This document shows, one piece after another, positions 50,138-58,846 of a stretch of DNA of 64,000 nt (position 1 is the stretch's first letter; every line of letters starts with the position of its first letter). The notes beneath the pieces were generated by a model. It did not search any database. It was not told the DNA's origin and worked only from the letters and a program-made list of their open reading frames with translations. The translations under genes were made by a program, and so were the position numbers. The DNA comes from Streptomyces spirodelae (lineage in GTDB: Bacteria; Actinomycetota; Actinomycetes; Streptomycetales; Streptomycetaceae): contig NZ_JAFFZN010000024.1 in NCBI RefSeq assembly GCF_017676385.1, positions 1 through 64,000 on the forward strand. The letters are read 5' to 3'.

Positions 50138-50916
50138 CCTCCGCCGCTGTTTCCCCTTCCCCCGACGTTCCCTCGCTGGAGGTGCGGGGCCTGGCCTACG
50201 CCTACCCCGACGGCCATCAGGCGCTCTTCGGCGTCGACCTGACCGTGCAGCGCGGCCAGCGGGTCGCGCTGCTCGGGCCCAACGGCGCGGGAAAGACCAC
50301 GCTGGTGCTGCACCTGAACGGCATCCTGGCGCCGGGTGCCGGATCGGTCACCGTCGCCGGGCTGAAGGCCGAGCGCCCGCACCTGGCGGAGATCCGGCGC
50401 CGGGTCGGCATCGTCTTCCAGGACCCGGACGACCAGCTGTTCATGCCGACGGTCCGCGAGGACGTGGCCTTCGGACCCGCCGCCGCGGGGCTGCGCGGCG
50501 CCGAGTTGGAGGCGCGGGTACAGGAGGCGCTGGAGCGGGTCGGGATGGCCGAGCACGCCGACCGGGCGCCGCACCATCTCTCCTTCGGGCAGCGGCGCCG
50601 GGTGGCGGTCGCCACCGTGCTGGCCGGCCACCCCGAGATCCTCGTACTGGACGAGCCGTCCTCCAATCTCGACCCGGCAGCCCGCCGCGAGCTGGCCGAT
50701 CTGATCCGGTCGCTGGATCTGACGGTGCTGATGGTCACCCACGACCTGCCGTACGCGCTGGAGCTGTGCCCGCGGTCCGTGGTGCTCAGCGACGGTGTCC
50801 TTGTTGCGGACGGCCACACGCAGGACCTTCTTTCCGACGCCGAGCTCATGCGGGCCCACCGATTGGAACTCCCCTTCGGCTTCGACCCCCGCTCGGTGAC
50901 GGTGCCCGCCGCTTGA
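50134..50916 (+). CDS. cbiO: cobalt/nickel ECF transporter ATPase CbiO
   Basis: 260 residues from a GTG overlapping the cbiQ stop. Walker A LLGPNGAGKTTL (about 41-52), Q-loop VFQDPDDQLF (about 91-100), signature LSFGQRRRVAVATVLAG, Walker B ILVLDEPSSNLDP and the H-loop His in VTHDLPYALE. The signature reads LSFGQ instead of LSGGQ, as seen in many CbiO proteins. ATP hydrolysis drives metal uptake with CbiMN and CbiQ. A single CbiO serves as a homodimer. An ATG at 50125 is an alternative start. Confidence 0.9.
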   Translation: MTSAAVSPSPDVPSLEVRGLAYAYPDGHQALFGVDLTVQRGQRVALLGPNGAGKTTLVLHLNGILAPGAGSVTVAGLKAERPHLAEIRRRVGIVFQDPDDQLFMPTVREDVAFGPAAAGLRGAELEARVQEALERVGMAEHADRAPHHLSFGQRRRVAVATVLAGHPEILVLDEPSSNLDPAARRELADLIRSLDLTVLMVTHDLPYALELCPRSVVLSDGVLVADGHTQDLLSDAELMRAHRLELPFGFDPRSVTVPAA

Positions 50917-51031
50917 GGGGGTGCCCCAGCCGCACGGCTTCGTCCGCCCCGTAGGACCATGGGGGCGCGGCGTCACAAAATCGCGCTCTCGTGGCGAAAG
51001 GCGCCCTCAAGGCGACAGGAGCGAAGGAAAC

Positions 51032-52246
51032 GTGGCAGAGGTCGTTGACACAGCGCACGGCACACAGCCGACTGTGCACGGCACGGTGGCGGACGGGTAC
51101 GAGCCCGTCCGGGACGCCTTCATACGCAACTTCGAGCGGCGCGGCGAGCGGGGCGCCGCGCTGGCCGTGCACCGGGAAGGCCGCAAGGTCGTCGACCTGT
51201 GGGCCGGCACCACCGACCCGGCCGACCCGCACGCGGCGCCGTGGAGCGAGGACACCGCCGTGGTCGTCCGCTCGGCCACCAAGGGTCTGGCGGCAGCCGT
51301 CCCGCATCTGCTGCACCAGCGCGGCCAACTCGATCTGGACGCGCCCGTCGGCGCGTACTGGCCGCAGTTCAAGGCGGCCGGCAAGGAGCGCGTCCTGGTC
51401 CGCCATCTGCTGGCGCACCGCGCCGGGCTGCCGGCGCTCGACGCTCCGCTCACGCCCCAGGAGGCGCTGGAGCCGGGCCGGGCCGTGCGTGCCCTGGCGG
51501 CACAGGCCCCCGCGTGGGAGCCCGGCACGGCGCACGGCTACCACCCGCACACCTTCGGCTGGCTGCTGGGCGAACTGGTGGCGCGTGCCAGCGGCGGTCG
51601 CACCCTGGGGCGCTGGTTCGCCGACGAGGTGGCGGCTCCCCTTGGACTCGATCTGTGGATCGGGCTGCCTGAAGCGGTGGCGGCCGAGGGCCGGGCGGCC
51701 AGGGTCGCCGAACAGGAGGCGCCCGCACCGGAACCGGGCGCGCTGCGTACCCGCCCCAAGCGCTCGGTGACCGAGGCGTACGCCGATCCGGCCTCGCTCA
51801 CCCGCCGCGCCTTCGACGTCATCGCGCCGAAGCCCGACGAGAACGCCCCGGAGTGGCGCGCAGCCGAACTGCCCGCCTCCGGCGGCATCGCCACGGCCCG
51901 CGCGCTGTCCGCGTTCTACGCGGCGCTGCTGGGCCCACTCGGCGGGGCGCGGCGGCTGTTCACGCCCGCGACACTGACCCAGGCCCGCTCCCTGGAGTCG
52001 GACGGGCCCGACCGGGTGCTGGTCGTGGGCACCCGCTTCGGTCTGGGCTACATGCTGCACGGCCCGGCCTGCCCGATGCTGGGCCCCGGGTCCTTCGGGC
52101 ACCCGGGGCGTGGTGGTTCCCTCGGCTTCGCCGATCCGGAGACGGGGGTCTCCTTCGGCTATGTCACCGGGACCCTGCACCGTTCGGTGACCAGCGATCC
52201 GCGTCCGCAGGCTGTGATCCGCGCCTTGCGCTCCGTTGTGGGCTGA
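51032..52246 (+). CDS. beta-lactamase-related serine hydrolase
   Basis: 404 residues, GTG with GAAGGA upstream. The class C/EstB-like fold has SATK (SxxK) in VVVRSATKGLAAAVPHLLHQRGQLDLDAPVGAYWPQFK (about 87-124) and the Tyr motif in HGYHPHTFGWLLGELV (YxN replaced by YHP). No signal peptide is seen, so it probably acts on cytoplasmic esters or peptides rather than cell wall. The HPGRGGSLGFADPETGVSFGYV end is the third conserved box. Substrate unknown. Confidence 0.88.
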   Translation: MAEVVDTAHGTQPTVHGTVADGYEPVRDAFIRNFERRGERGAALAVHREGRKVVDLWAGTTDPADPHAAPWSEDTAVVVRSATKGLAAAVPHLLHQRGQLDLDAPVGAYWPQFKAAGKERVLVRHLLAHRAGLPALDAPLTPQEALEPGRAVRALAAQAPAWEPGTAHGYHPHTFGWLLGELVARASGGRTLGRWFADEVAAPLGLDLWIGLPEAVAAEGRAARVAEQEAPAPEPGALRTRPKRSVTEAYADPASLTRRAFDVIAPKPDENAPEWRAAELPASGGIATARALSAFYAALLGPLGGARRLFTPATLTQARSLESDGPDRVLVVGTRFGLGYMLHGPACPMLGPGSFGHPGRGGSLGFADPETGVSFGYVTGTLHRSVTSDPRPQAVIRALRSVVG

Positions 52247-52288
52247 CCAGGAGGCTGCCCCTGTCCGCCGTACACGGTCCGCTGGTTC

Positions 52289-52332
52289 GTGTCGGCTGGT
52301 CGCGCAGTTCCCCGCTCCCCTGACGGGACGCC
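52289..52332. repeat. copy of a common Streptomyces intergenic word
   Basis: GGTCGCGCAGTTCCCCG followed by CTCCCCTGACGGGA. I recall this word (CGCGCAGTTCCCCGCGCCCC-type) as widely dispersed between genes in Streptomyces, with the downstream part able to fold. It lies between the convergent serine hydrolase and ispE genes. Confidence 0.5.
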
Positions 52333-52349
52333 CCTGAGGGTGCGCGCCG

Positions 52350-53285
52350 TCACACCACCGTCGCGCCCGGCGCGGGGCCGGACGTCGCGCGAGCGGCGCG
52401 GCAGGTGCCGGAGGCGGTGAGGGCGTGGGCGACGCGGATCGCCGAGTCCGCGTCGGCGGCCAGGAACGCGCAGGTGGGGCCGGAGCCGGAGACCAGCGCC
52501 GCCAACGCGCCCGCGGCGAGGCCGGTGTCGAGGGTCTCGGCGAGGGCGGGCCGCAGCGAGAGGGCGGCGGGCTGGAGGTCGTTCCGCAGCGTGGGGGCCA
52601 GCGCCTGGGTGTCGCCCGCGCGCAGGGCGGCCAACAGCGGCTCGTGGGCCACCGGTTCGGGTACGCCGCCCTCGGCGGCTTCCCGCAGCCGGTCGCACTC
52701 GCGGTAGACGTCCGGCGTCGAGAGGCCGCCCTCGGCGACGGCGAACACCCAGTGGAAGTCGCCGCCCACCTCCAGCGGCGTCAGCACCTCGCCCCGGCCC
52801 TCACCGAGCGCGGCGCCGCCCGCGAGGCTGAACGGCACATCGGAGCCCAGCTCGGCGCAGAGCGCGAGCAGCTCCTCGCGGGGCGTGTGCAGGCCCCACA
52901 GCCGGTCGCAGGCCAGCAGCGCCCCCGCGGCGTCCGCGCTGCCGCCCGCCATGCCGCCGGCGACGGGGATGTCCTTGGCGATGTGCAGGTGGACGTCGGG
53001 GGCCAGCCCGTTCCTGCGGGCCAGCAGTTCGGCGGCGCGCGCCGCCAGGTTGGTGCGGTCCTGCGGCACCTGTGCGGCGTCCGGCCCGGAGACGGTCAGC
53101 AGCGGCGCTTCGGCACGGGTCGCGCTCACCGAGTCGTACAGGCCGACGGCGAGGAAGACGTTGGCCAGGTCGTGGAACCCGTCGGGGCGCAGCGGGCCGA
53201 CCGACAGCTGCACATTGACCTTGGCCGGTACCCGGACGGTGACCGTCCCCGCGGGGCCGGTGGGGGTGGCGGCTGGCTGGCTCAC
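52350..53285 (-). CDS. ispE: 4-diphosphocytidyl-2-C-methyl-D-erythritol kinase
   Basis: Phosphorylates CDP-ME in the MEP route to isoprenoids. 311 residues of the GHMP kinase family: VRVPAKVNVQLSVGPLRPDGFHDLANVF at the N-terminus, the ATP loop PVAGGMAGGSADAAGALLACDRLWGL (about 108-133), and the C-terminal SGSGPTCAFL motif. GTG at 53285 overlaps the ksgA stop (GTGA). Gene order ksgA-ispE is conserved across actinobacteria. Confidence 0.95.
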   Translation of the reverse strand: MSQPAATPTGPAGTVTVRVPAKVNVQLSVGPLRPDGFHDLANVFLAVGLYDSVSATRAEAPLLTVSGPDAAQVPQDRTNLAARAAELLARRNGLAPDVHLHIAKDIPVAGGMAGGSADAAGALLACDRLWGLHTPREELLALCAELGSDVPFSLAGGAALGEGRGEVLTPLEVGGDFHWVFAVAEGGLSTPDVYRECDRLREAAEGGVPEPVAHEPLLAALRAGDTQALAPTLRNDLQPAALSLRPALAETLDTGLAAGALAALVSGSGPTCAFLAADADSAIRVAHALTASGTCRAARATSGPAPGATVV

Positions 53286-54229
53286 TCGGTGCGCTCCTCG
53301 ACGTCTGAGTTCGGGCTGCCCTGCGCGGTCTCCCGGCGCGGGCCGTGCTCCGCGATCGCGGCGAACTCGGCGATGGTCAGCGACTCCCCGCGTGCCTGCG
53401 GCGAGACCCCGGCGGCGCGCAGCGCCTCCTCGGCCGCTGCCCCTGAGCCGGCCCATCCGGAGAGCGCGGCCCGCAGTGTCTTGCGGCGCTGGGCGAACGC
53501 CGCGTCCACGACGGCGAACACCTCCTCGCGGCTCGCGCCGGTCGCCGGGGGGTGTGGGCGGCGCACCAGCGAGACCAGCCCTGAGTCGACATTGGGCGCG
53601 GGCCAGAAGACGTTGCGCCCGATGGCTCCGGCGCGCTTGACCTCGCAGTACCAGGCGGCCTTCGCCGACGGCACGCCGTACACCTTGGAACCCGGTGGCG
53701 CGGCCAGCCGGTCGGCGACCTCGGACTGCACCATCACCAGCGTCCGCTCGATGCTCGGGAACCGTGCCAGCAGGTGCAGCAGCACCGGGACGGCCACGTT
53801 GTAGGGGAGGTTGGCGACCAGCGTGGTCGGTGCGGGCCCGGGCAGTTCGGTGACGCGCAGGGCGTCCTCGTGCACCAGGCGGAAGCGTGCGGCGCGCTCG
53901 GGCAGCCGCGCCCGTACGGTCGCGGGCAGGGCGGCCGCCAGCACGTCGTCCACCTCGACGGCGGTGACGTGCGCTGCCGTCTCCAGCAGCGCCAGGGTCA
54001 GCGAGCCGAGTCCGGGGCCGACCTCCAGGACGACATCGTCGTCGCGGACCTCGGCCGTGCGCACGATCCGGCGCACCGTGTTCGGGTCGATGACGAAGTT
54101 CTGGCCGCGCTGCTTGGTGGGCCGCACCCCCAGCGCTTCCGCCAGCTCCCGCACCTCAGCGGGGCCGAGCAGCACGCCGCTGCCGAAGGTGTCGGAGGCG
54201 GTGGACGGGTCGGAAGGGGCAGCGCTCAC
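53282..54229 (-). CDS. rsmA: 16S rRNA (adenine1518/1519-N6)-dimethyltransferase
   Basis: Dimethylates the two adjacent adenines in helix 45 of 16S rRNA, a late step in 30S maturation; loss gives kasugamycin resistance. 315 residues with PTKQRGQNFVIDPNTVRRIV, SAM motif VLEVGPGLGSLTLALLE, acidic post-motif VEVDD, the catalytic NLPYNVAVPVLLHLL and an intact C-terminal helical domain. GTG start at 54229; the first about 20 residues are not conserved and a shorter start is possible. Upstream tatD is 53 bp away, downstream ispE overlaps. Confidence 0.94.
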   Translation of the reverse strand: MSAAPSDPSTASDTFGSGVLLGPAEVRELAEALGVRPTKQRGQNFVIDPNTVRRIVRTAEVRDDDVVLEVGPGLGSLTLALLETAAHVTAVEVDDVLAAALPATVRARLPERAARFRLVHEDALRVTELPGPAPTTLVANLPYNVAVPVLLHLLARFPSIERTLVMVQSEVADRLAAPPGSKVYGVPSAKAAWYCEVKRAGAIGRNVFWPAPNVDSGLVSLVRRPHPPATGASREEVFAVVDAAFAQRRKTLRAALSGWAGSGAAAEEALRAAGVSPQARGESLTIAEFAAIAEHGPRRETAQGSPNSDVEERTE

Positions 54230-54282
54230 CGCCCCAGTTTACGGCCGCGCCCGGACCCCGCGGACCGCCGCCCGGGCGGCGG

Positions 54283-55182
54283 TCAGTAGCCGAAGGCCCG
54301 TGCGGTGTTCGCGGCCACGTGGCGGGCCAGGCGCTCCTCCTCCATGCCCTTGACCTCGGCCATGGCACGCAGCGTGAGCGGGATCAGATAGGGCGCGTTG
54401 GGGCGCCCGCGGTAGGGCGCCGGGGTGAGGAACGGCGCGTCCGTCTCCACCAGCAGCAGCTCAGGCGGCGCCACGGCGAGCGCTTCGCGCAGCGGCTGCG
54501 CGTTCTTGAAGGTGATGTTCCCGGCAAAGGACATGAAGTAGCCCTTCTCGGCGCACAGCTTCGCCATCTCGGCGTCGCCCGAGTAGCAGTGGAAGACGGT
54601 GCGCTCGGGGGCGCCCTCCTCCTGGAGGATGCGCAGCACGTCGTCGTGTGCGTCGCGGTCGTGGATGACCAGGGCCTTGTCCAGCCGCTTGGCCAGCTCG
54701 ATGTGGGCGCGGAAGGACCGCTGCTGCGCGGCGACGCCCTCAGGGCCGGTACGGAAGTAGTCCAGGCCGGTCTCACCGACGGCGAGCACCTGGGGGAGCA
54801 TGGCGAGCTTCTCGATGCCCGCGAGCGCCTCGTCCAGCGCCTTCTCGCCGCCGTCGCCGCCCTCGGCGCCGAGCCGGGGCGCCTCGTTGGGGTGCAGGGC
54901 GACGGCGGCCCATACGTTCTTCCAGGTGGCGGCCGTCTCGGCGGCCCACCGGGAGCGCTCCAGATCGCAGCCGACCTGGATGACCGTGGTCACTCCCACG
55001 GCGGCGGCAGCGGTGAGCGCGTCGGCGACCGCTGACTCCTGCATGTCGAGGTGGGTGTGGGAGTCCGCGACCGGGAAGGCGAGTGGCTCGGGCGGCGGCG
55101 GAGGCGCCTGGGCCGCCCGAGCCTTGGCGGCGTTCTTCGCCGCTGTGTTCGCTGCGTTGTGCGGGGTCGCGGAGGTGGACAT
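54283..55182 (-). CDS. tatD: TatD family metal-dependent hydrolase
   Basis: 299 residues, Ala/Pro-rich first 35 then the TIM-barrel: DSHTHLD (metal-binding HxH, about 40-46), VGETGLDYFR (Glu), VIHDRDAHDDVL (His), TVFHCYSG (His) and LLVETDAPFLTP (Asp). All metal ligands are intact. TatD is a 3'-5' DNA exonuclease implicated in repair and DNA fragmentation. ATG at 55182 follows a clear family N-terminus. In M. tuberculosis tatD and ksgA are separated by rpfB; here they are adjacent. Confidence 0.93.
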   Translation of the reverse strand: MSTSATPHNAANTAAKNAAKARAAQAPPPPPEPLAFPVADSHTHLDMQESAVADALTAAAAVGVTTVIQVGCDLERSRWAAETAATWKNVWAAVALHPNEAPRLGAEGGDGGEKALDEALAGIEKLAMLPQVLAVGETGLDYFRTGPEGVAAQQRSFRAHIELAKRLDKALVIHDRDAHDDVLRILQEEGAPERTVFHCYSGDAEMAKLCAEKGYFMSFAGNITFKNAQPLREALAVAPPELLLVETDAPFLTPAPYRGRPNAPYLIPLTLRAMAEVKGMEEERLARHVAANTARAFGY

Positions 55183-55283
55183 ACCGGCGATGATAAAGCG
55201 CGGCGTCGCGCCTCTTCGGGGGAGGCGACCGGCACAGCAGCGGGGAGTGCCCGGGGATCTCGGCGGGGAGCCTTCAGCGGATA

Positions 55284-55583
55284 TCAGTGGTGCGGAAGCG
55301 CGGCTTCTGCTGTGGAGACGCGTCCCGAACGCATGATGCGGACGACATGCCCGTCGCAAAAGCGGCACGTGGGTTTCGTGAGCGGTGAGGGAACGCGCTC
55401 ACCGTCCGTGTAATACACGACCAATGGCCTGCCGTCGGTGTATTCCAAGTGCCGGATCTCGTACTCCTGCTCCCATCCGTGGCCGCACTTCATGCAGGCG
55501 AACGAGTACGCCTCACGCACCGTGTCCTGCGTGGATATGGCGGAGTTCGCCGCGGACTTGCCGTTGCCGCTCTCGTGCTTCAT
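55284..55583 (-). CDS. small zinc-ribbon hypothetical protein
   Basis: 99 residues. Two cysteine pairs, CMKCGHGWEQ (about 30-33) and CRFCDG (about 74-77), are spaced as a zinc ribbon, around a middle segment IRHLEYTDGRPLVVYYTDG. ATG at 55583 with AAGGAG upstream is clear. I recall similar single-domain proteins in streptomycetes but no function. It lies just upstream of tatD on the same strand (101 bp). Confidence 0.72.
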   Translation of the reverse strand: MKHESGNGKSAANSAISTQDTVREAYSFACMKCGHGWEQEYEIRHLEYTDGRPLVVYYTDGERVPSPLTKPTCRFCDGHVVRIMRSGRVSTAEAALPHH

Positions 55584-55793
55584 GGCAGCTCCTTCCTGGG
55601 GGCGGTTCACGCCCACTGCCAGTGCACTCCTCATATCAACGCACCGGAAGGAATCTCGGCAGGGCTTTCCCTCCGTTTGGTGAAATTTGGCCCAAGCGTC
55701 AAGGTAAAGGGCGTCCATGGGGCTTCCCTTTGCGTTATCCGGCAAGTCCTTTACCTGTGTGCCGGGCCTCACCCGCTGCCGGTGCCCTGCCCC

Positions 55794-56648
55794 TCACCGG
55801 CCGCCCCCGTTGTTCTTGGCTGCGACCACCGCGTCGAAGACCTCACGCTTCGGCACTCCCGCCTCGCGGGCCACTTCCGCGATGGCCTCCTTGCGCTGCT
55901 GGCCCGCCTTCTCGCGCTCCGCCACCCGGCGCGCCAGCTCCGCCGCGTCGGCACGGCCCGAGGCGGGCGCTTCGGCGCCCCGTACGACGACGGTGATCTC
56001 GCCGCGCACCCCCTCGGCGGCCCACCGGGCCAGCTCGCCCAGCGGCCCGCGCCGCACCTGCTCGTAGGTCTTGGTCAGCTCCCGGCACACGGCGGCCTCG
56101 CGCTCGGCGCCGAAGACCTCGGCCATGGCGGCGAGGGTCGCCTCCAGCCGGTGCGGCGACTCGAAATACACCAGGGTGCGCCGCTCCTCGGCGGCCTCCC
56201 GCAGCCTGCTGAGTCGCTCGCCCTGTTTGCGGGGCAGGAACCCCTCGAAGCAGAACCGGTCCACCGGCAGCCCGGAGACCGCCAGCGCGGTCAGCACAGC
56301 CGAGGGCCCGGGTACGGCGGTGACCCGCACCCCGCGCTCCACGGCCGCGGCGACCAGCCGGTAGCCCGGGTCGGAGACCGAGGGCATGCCCGCGTCCGTC
56401 ACCAGTACCACCCGCGCGCCCCGGGCCAGCGCCTCGGCGAGCTCGGGCGTACGCGCCGCCTCGTTGCCCTCGAAGTAGGAGACGATCCGCCCGGCCGGGA
56501 CCACCCCCAGTGCCTGGGACAGCTTGCGCAGCCGCCGGGTGTCCTCGGCGGCGACGACATCGGCGGCTTCCAGTTCGGCCGCGAGCCGCGGCGGTGCGTC
56601 CGAGGGGTCACCGATGGGCGTTCCGGCGAGTACGAGCGTTCCAGTCAC
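55794..56648 (-). CDS. rsmI: 16S rRNA (cytidine1402-2'-O)-methyltransferase
   Basis: Tetrapyrrole-methylase fold, 284 residues. N-terminal TLVLAGTPIGDPSDAPPRL (usual GTPIGN is GTPIGD), ADVVAAEDTRRLRKLSQALG, VVLVTDAGMPSVSDPGYRLVAAAVERG, and the LPVDRFCFEGFLPRK run are all family marks. 2'-O-methylation of C1402 fine-tunes decoding with RsmH. It has a divergent neighbour, pmt, an arrangement seen also in mycobacteria. Confidence 0.94.
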   Translation of the reverse strand: MTGTLVLAGTPIGDPSDAPPRLAAELEAADVVAAEDTRRLRKLSQALGVVPAGRIVSYFEGNEAARTPELAEALARGARVVLVTDAGMPSVSDPGYRLVAAAVERGVRVTAVPGPSAVLTALAVSGLPVDRFCFEGFLPRKQGERLSRLREAAEERRTLVYFESPHRLEATLAAMAEVFGAEREAAVCRELTKTYEQVRRGPLGELARWAAEGVRGEITVVVRGAEAPASGRADAAELARRVAEREKAGQQRKEAIAEVAREAGVPKREVFDAVVAAKNNGGGR

Positions 56649-56748
56649 CCGCCCATCCTCGCAGTGCCCCGGCGCGCGCCGCGCGGCCTCACCCCGCCAA
56701 CCGTGCGGCGGCGGCGACGGCGGCCGCGCGCGCCGCCCTCCCGATCCC

Positions 56749-56762
56749 TACGATGGCCCGCG
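56749..56762 (+). promoter_or_regulatory. -10 box of pmt, leaderless start
   Basis: TACGAT (56749-56754) is 7 nt before the GTG at 56762, and there is no ribosome-binding site. It also contains an ATG at 56753, but that would place the -10 box inside the gene. Confidence 0.45.
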
Positions 56763-58549
56763 TGACGACCAGTGACACCGTGGGGGACGCCGACCGCAGG
56801 CAGGGCGTGCCCGGCAGCCCTGGCACCGAGGGCAGCGCCGAGGGTGCCGGCGATCCTGCGCTGCCGCCCAGGTGGCAGGCGCGGCTGCGGCGCTTCGGCT
56901 ATACGGCACGGCCCCGCGCCGGTGTCCGCGAACGGCTCACCCCGCCGTTCCCCGAACCCGACCCGCGGCTGGGCGCCGTCTTCGGACTGGCGCCCGAGGT
57001 CTCCGTGCGGCTGGCGCGCTGGGCGGCCTGGGGCGGGCCGCTGCTGGTGGCGCTGGTCGCCGGGGCGCTGCGGTTCTGGCACCTGGGCTCCCCGCACGCC
57101 GTCATATTCGACGAGACGTACTACGCCAAGGACGCCTGGTCGCTCATCCACCTCGGGTACGAGGGAACCTGGCCGGACAACGCCAACGACAAGATCCTGG
57201 GCGATCCGCAGCACATCCCCCTCTCGCCGGAGGGCTCGTACGTCGTCCACCCGCCGGTCGGCAAGTGGATCATCGGGCTGGGCGAGGCCGTCTTCGGGCT
57301 GGACCCGTTCGGCTGGCGGTTCATGGTGGCGCTGCTGGGCACCCTCTCGGTGCTGATGCTGTGCCGCATCGGGCGCAGGCTGTTCCGCTCGACGGCGCTG
57401 GGGTGCCTGGCGGGCGCCCTGATGGCGGTGGACGGGCTGCACTTCGTGATGAGCCGCGCCGCGCTGCTGGACCTGGTGGTGATGTTCTGGGTGCTGGCGG
57501 CCTTCGGCTGTCTGCTCGTCGACCGGGACAAGAGCCGGGCCGGGCTCGCGGCGCGGCTGCCGCGCGGTGGCACCGATGAGGGGCCCGGCACCGGTGTGCC
57601 GCTGCCGGACGCCTTCGTGGGGGACCGGGCCGGCCTGGGACTGCGGCCGTGGCGGCTGGCGGCCGGGGTGTGCCTGGGACTGGCCTGCGCCACCAAGTGG
57701 AACGGGCTGTACGTGCTGGCCGCCTTCGGGCTGCTGACGGTCCTGTGGGACATGGGCGCGCGCCGCACCGCCGGCGCCTCGCGGCCCCTGCCGGCGATGC
57801 TCCGCAAGGACGCGCTGCCCGCCTTCGTCTCGCTGCCGGTGGTCGCGGTGGTCACCTACGTCGCCTCCTGGACGGGCTGGTTCGCCACCTCGGGGGGCTA
57901 CTTCCGCGACTGGGCGGACAAGCAGGGCGCCGCCGGGCCCTGGGGCTGGCTGCCGGGGCCGCTGCGCAGCCTGTGGCACTACGAGAGCGAGGTCTACGAC
58001 TTCCACGTCAACCTCACCTCGCACCACACCTACCAGTCCAACCCGTGGAGCTGGCTGGTCCTGGGCCGTCCCGTCTCCTACTTCTACGAGTCGCCCAAGG
58101 CGGGCACCGACGGCTGCACCGACAAGGCCGAGGGCTGCGCCCGTGAAGTCCTCGCGCTGGGCACCCCGTTGCTGTGGTGGGCCGCGTGCGTGGCGCTGGC
58201 CTACGTCCTCTACCGCTGGTTCTTCCGCCGCGACTGGCGTGCGGGTGCCATCCTGTGCGGCGTCGCGGCGGGCTATCTGCCCTGGCTCCTCTACCAGGAG
58301 CGCACCATCTTCCTCTTCTACGCCGTGGTGTTCCTGCCCTTCCTGTGCCTGGGCCTGGCGATGGCGGCCGGAGCGCTGGCCGGGCCACCGGGCGCGGACG
58401 ACAGACGCCGCACCTTGGGAGTGGTCGCGGTGGGCGTCGTCGGGCTGCTGATCGTCTGGAACTTCATCTACTTCTGGCCGATCTACACCGGGCAGACCAT
58501 CCCGCTGAGCGAGTGGCGGCACCGGATGTGGCTGGATTCGTGGATCTGA
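56762..58549 (+). CDS. pmt: protein O-mannosyltransferase
   Basis: Transfers mannose from polyprenyl-phosphate-mannose to secreted proteins at the membrane. 595 residues, GT-C fold with about 11 membrane helices. The catalytic acidic pair is in VIFDETYYAKDAWS (about 117-130), the first loop after helix 1; conserved HPPVGKWIIGLGEAVFG follows. The C-terminal helices and the SEWRHRMWL end are complete. In streptomycetes Pmt glycosylates the phage receptor and affects antibiotic sensitivity. Divergent from rsmI. Confidence 0.93.
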   Translation: MTTSDTVGDADRRQGVPGSPGTEGSAEGAGDPALPPRWQARLRRFGYTARPRAGVRERLTPPFPEPDPRLGAVFGLAPEVSVRLARWAAWGGPLLVALVAGALRFWHLGSPHAVIFDETYYAKDAWSLIHLGYEGTWPDNANDKILGDPQHIPLSPEGSYVVHPPVGKWIIGLGEAVFGLDPFGWRFMVALLGTLSVLMLCRIGRRLFRSTALGCLAGALMAVDGLHFVMSRAALLDLVVMFWVLAAFGCLLVDRDKSRAGLAARLPRGGTDEGPGTGVPLPDAFVGDRAGLGLRPWRLAAGVCLGLACATKWNGLYVLAAFGLLTVLWDMGARRTAGASRPLPAMLRKDALPAFVSLPVVAVVTYVASWTGWFATSGGYFRDWADKQGAAGPWGWLPGPLRSLWHYESEVYDFHVNLTSHHTYQSNPWSWLVLGRPVSYFYESPKAGTDGCTDKAEGCAREVLALGTPLLWWAACVALAYVLYRWFFRRDWRAGAILCGVAAGYLPWLLYQERTIFLFYAVVFLPFLCLGLAMAAGALAGPPGADDRRRTLGVVAVGVVGLLIVWNFIYFWPIYTGQTIPLSEWRHRMWLDSWI

Positions 58550-58846
58550 CGGCACAACGTTCGGATGACCCGAAGATCGCGATTCGGACACAAAGCCGTG
58601 ATCTGGAACCGATCGCCCCGCGCTGCTCGTCTGCCCCAGAGGCCACCGGGCCGCGGCCGCCGCGGTGCGGTGGTTCCGCTCTCCGGACCGGATTCCCGGA
58701 ACCGGTGAAACCTGGAAACCAGATCCCCGAAAGACAGGTCCAAACGGGCATACCGGGACACGTTCTGTCATGGACGTGCTCTAGGGTGCCTCGCGTCAGG
58801 ACTTCGGCCGCACAGGGCCAAGGCGGGGTGGAGGGGCAGAACTCGG
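58550..58846. other. 297-bp intergenic stretch before the PBP gene
   Basis: No gene. It has moderate GC for this region and contains TAGGGT (58782-58787), a TAnnnT box that could be a -10 for the penicillin-binding protein gene about 60 bp downstream; no matching -35 was found. Confidence 0.35.
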
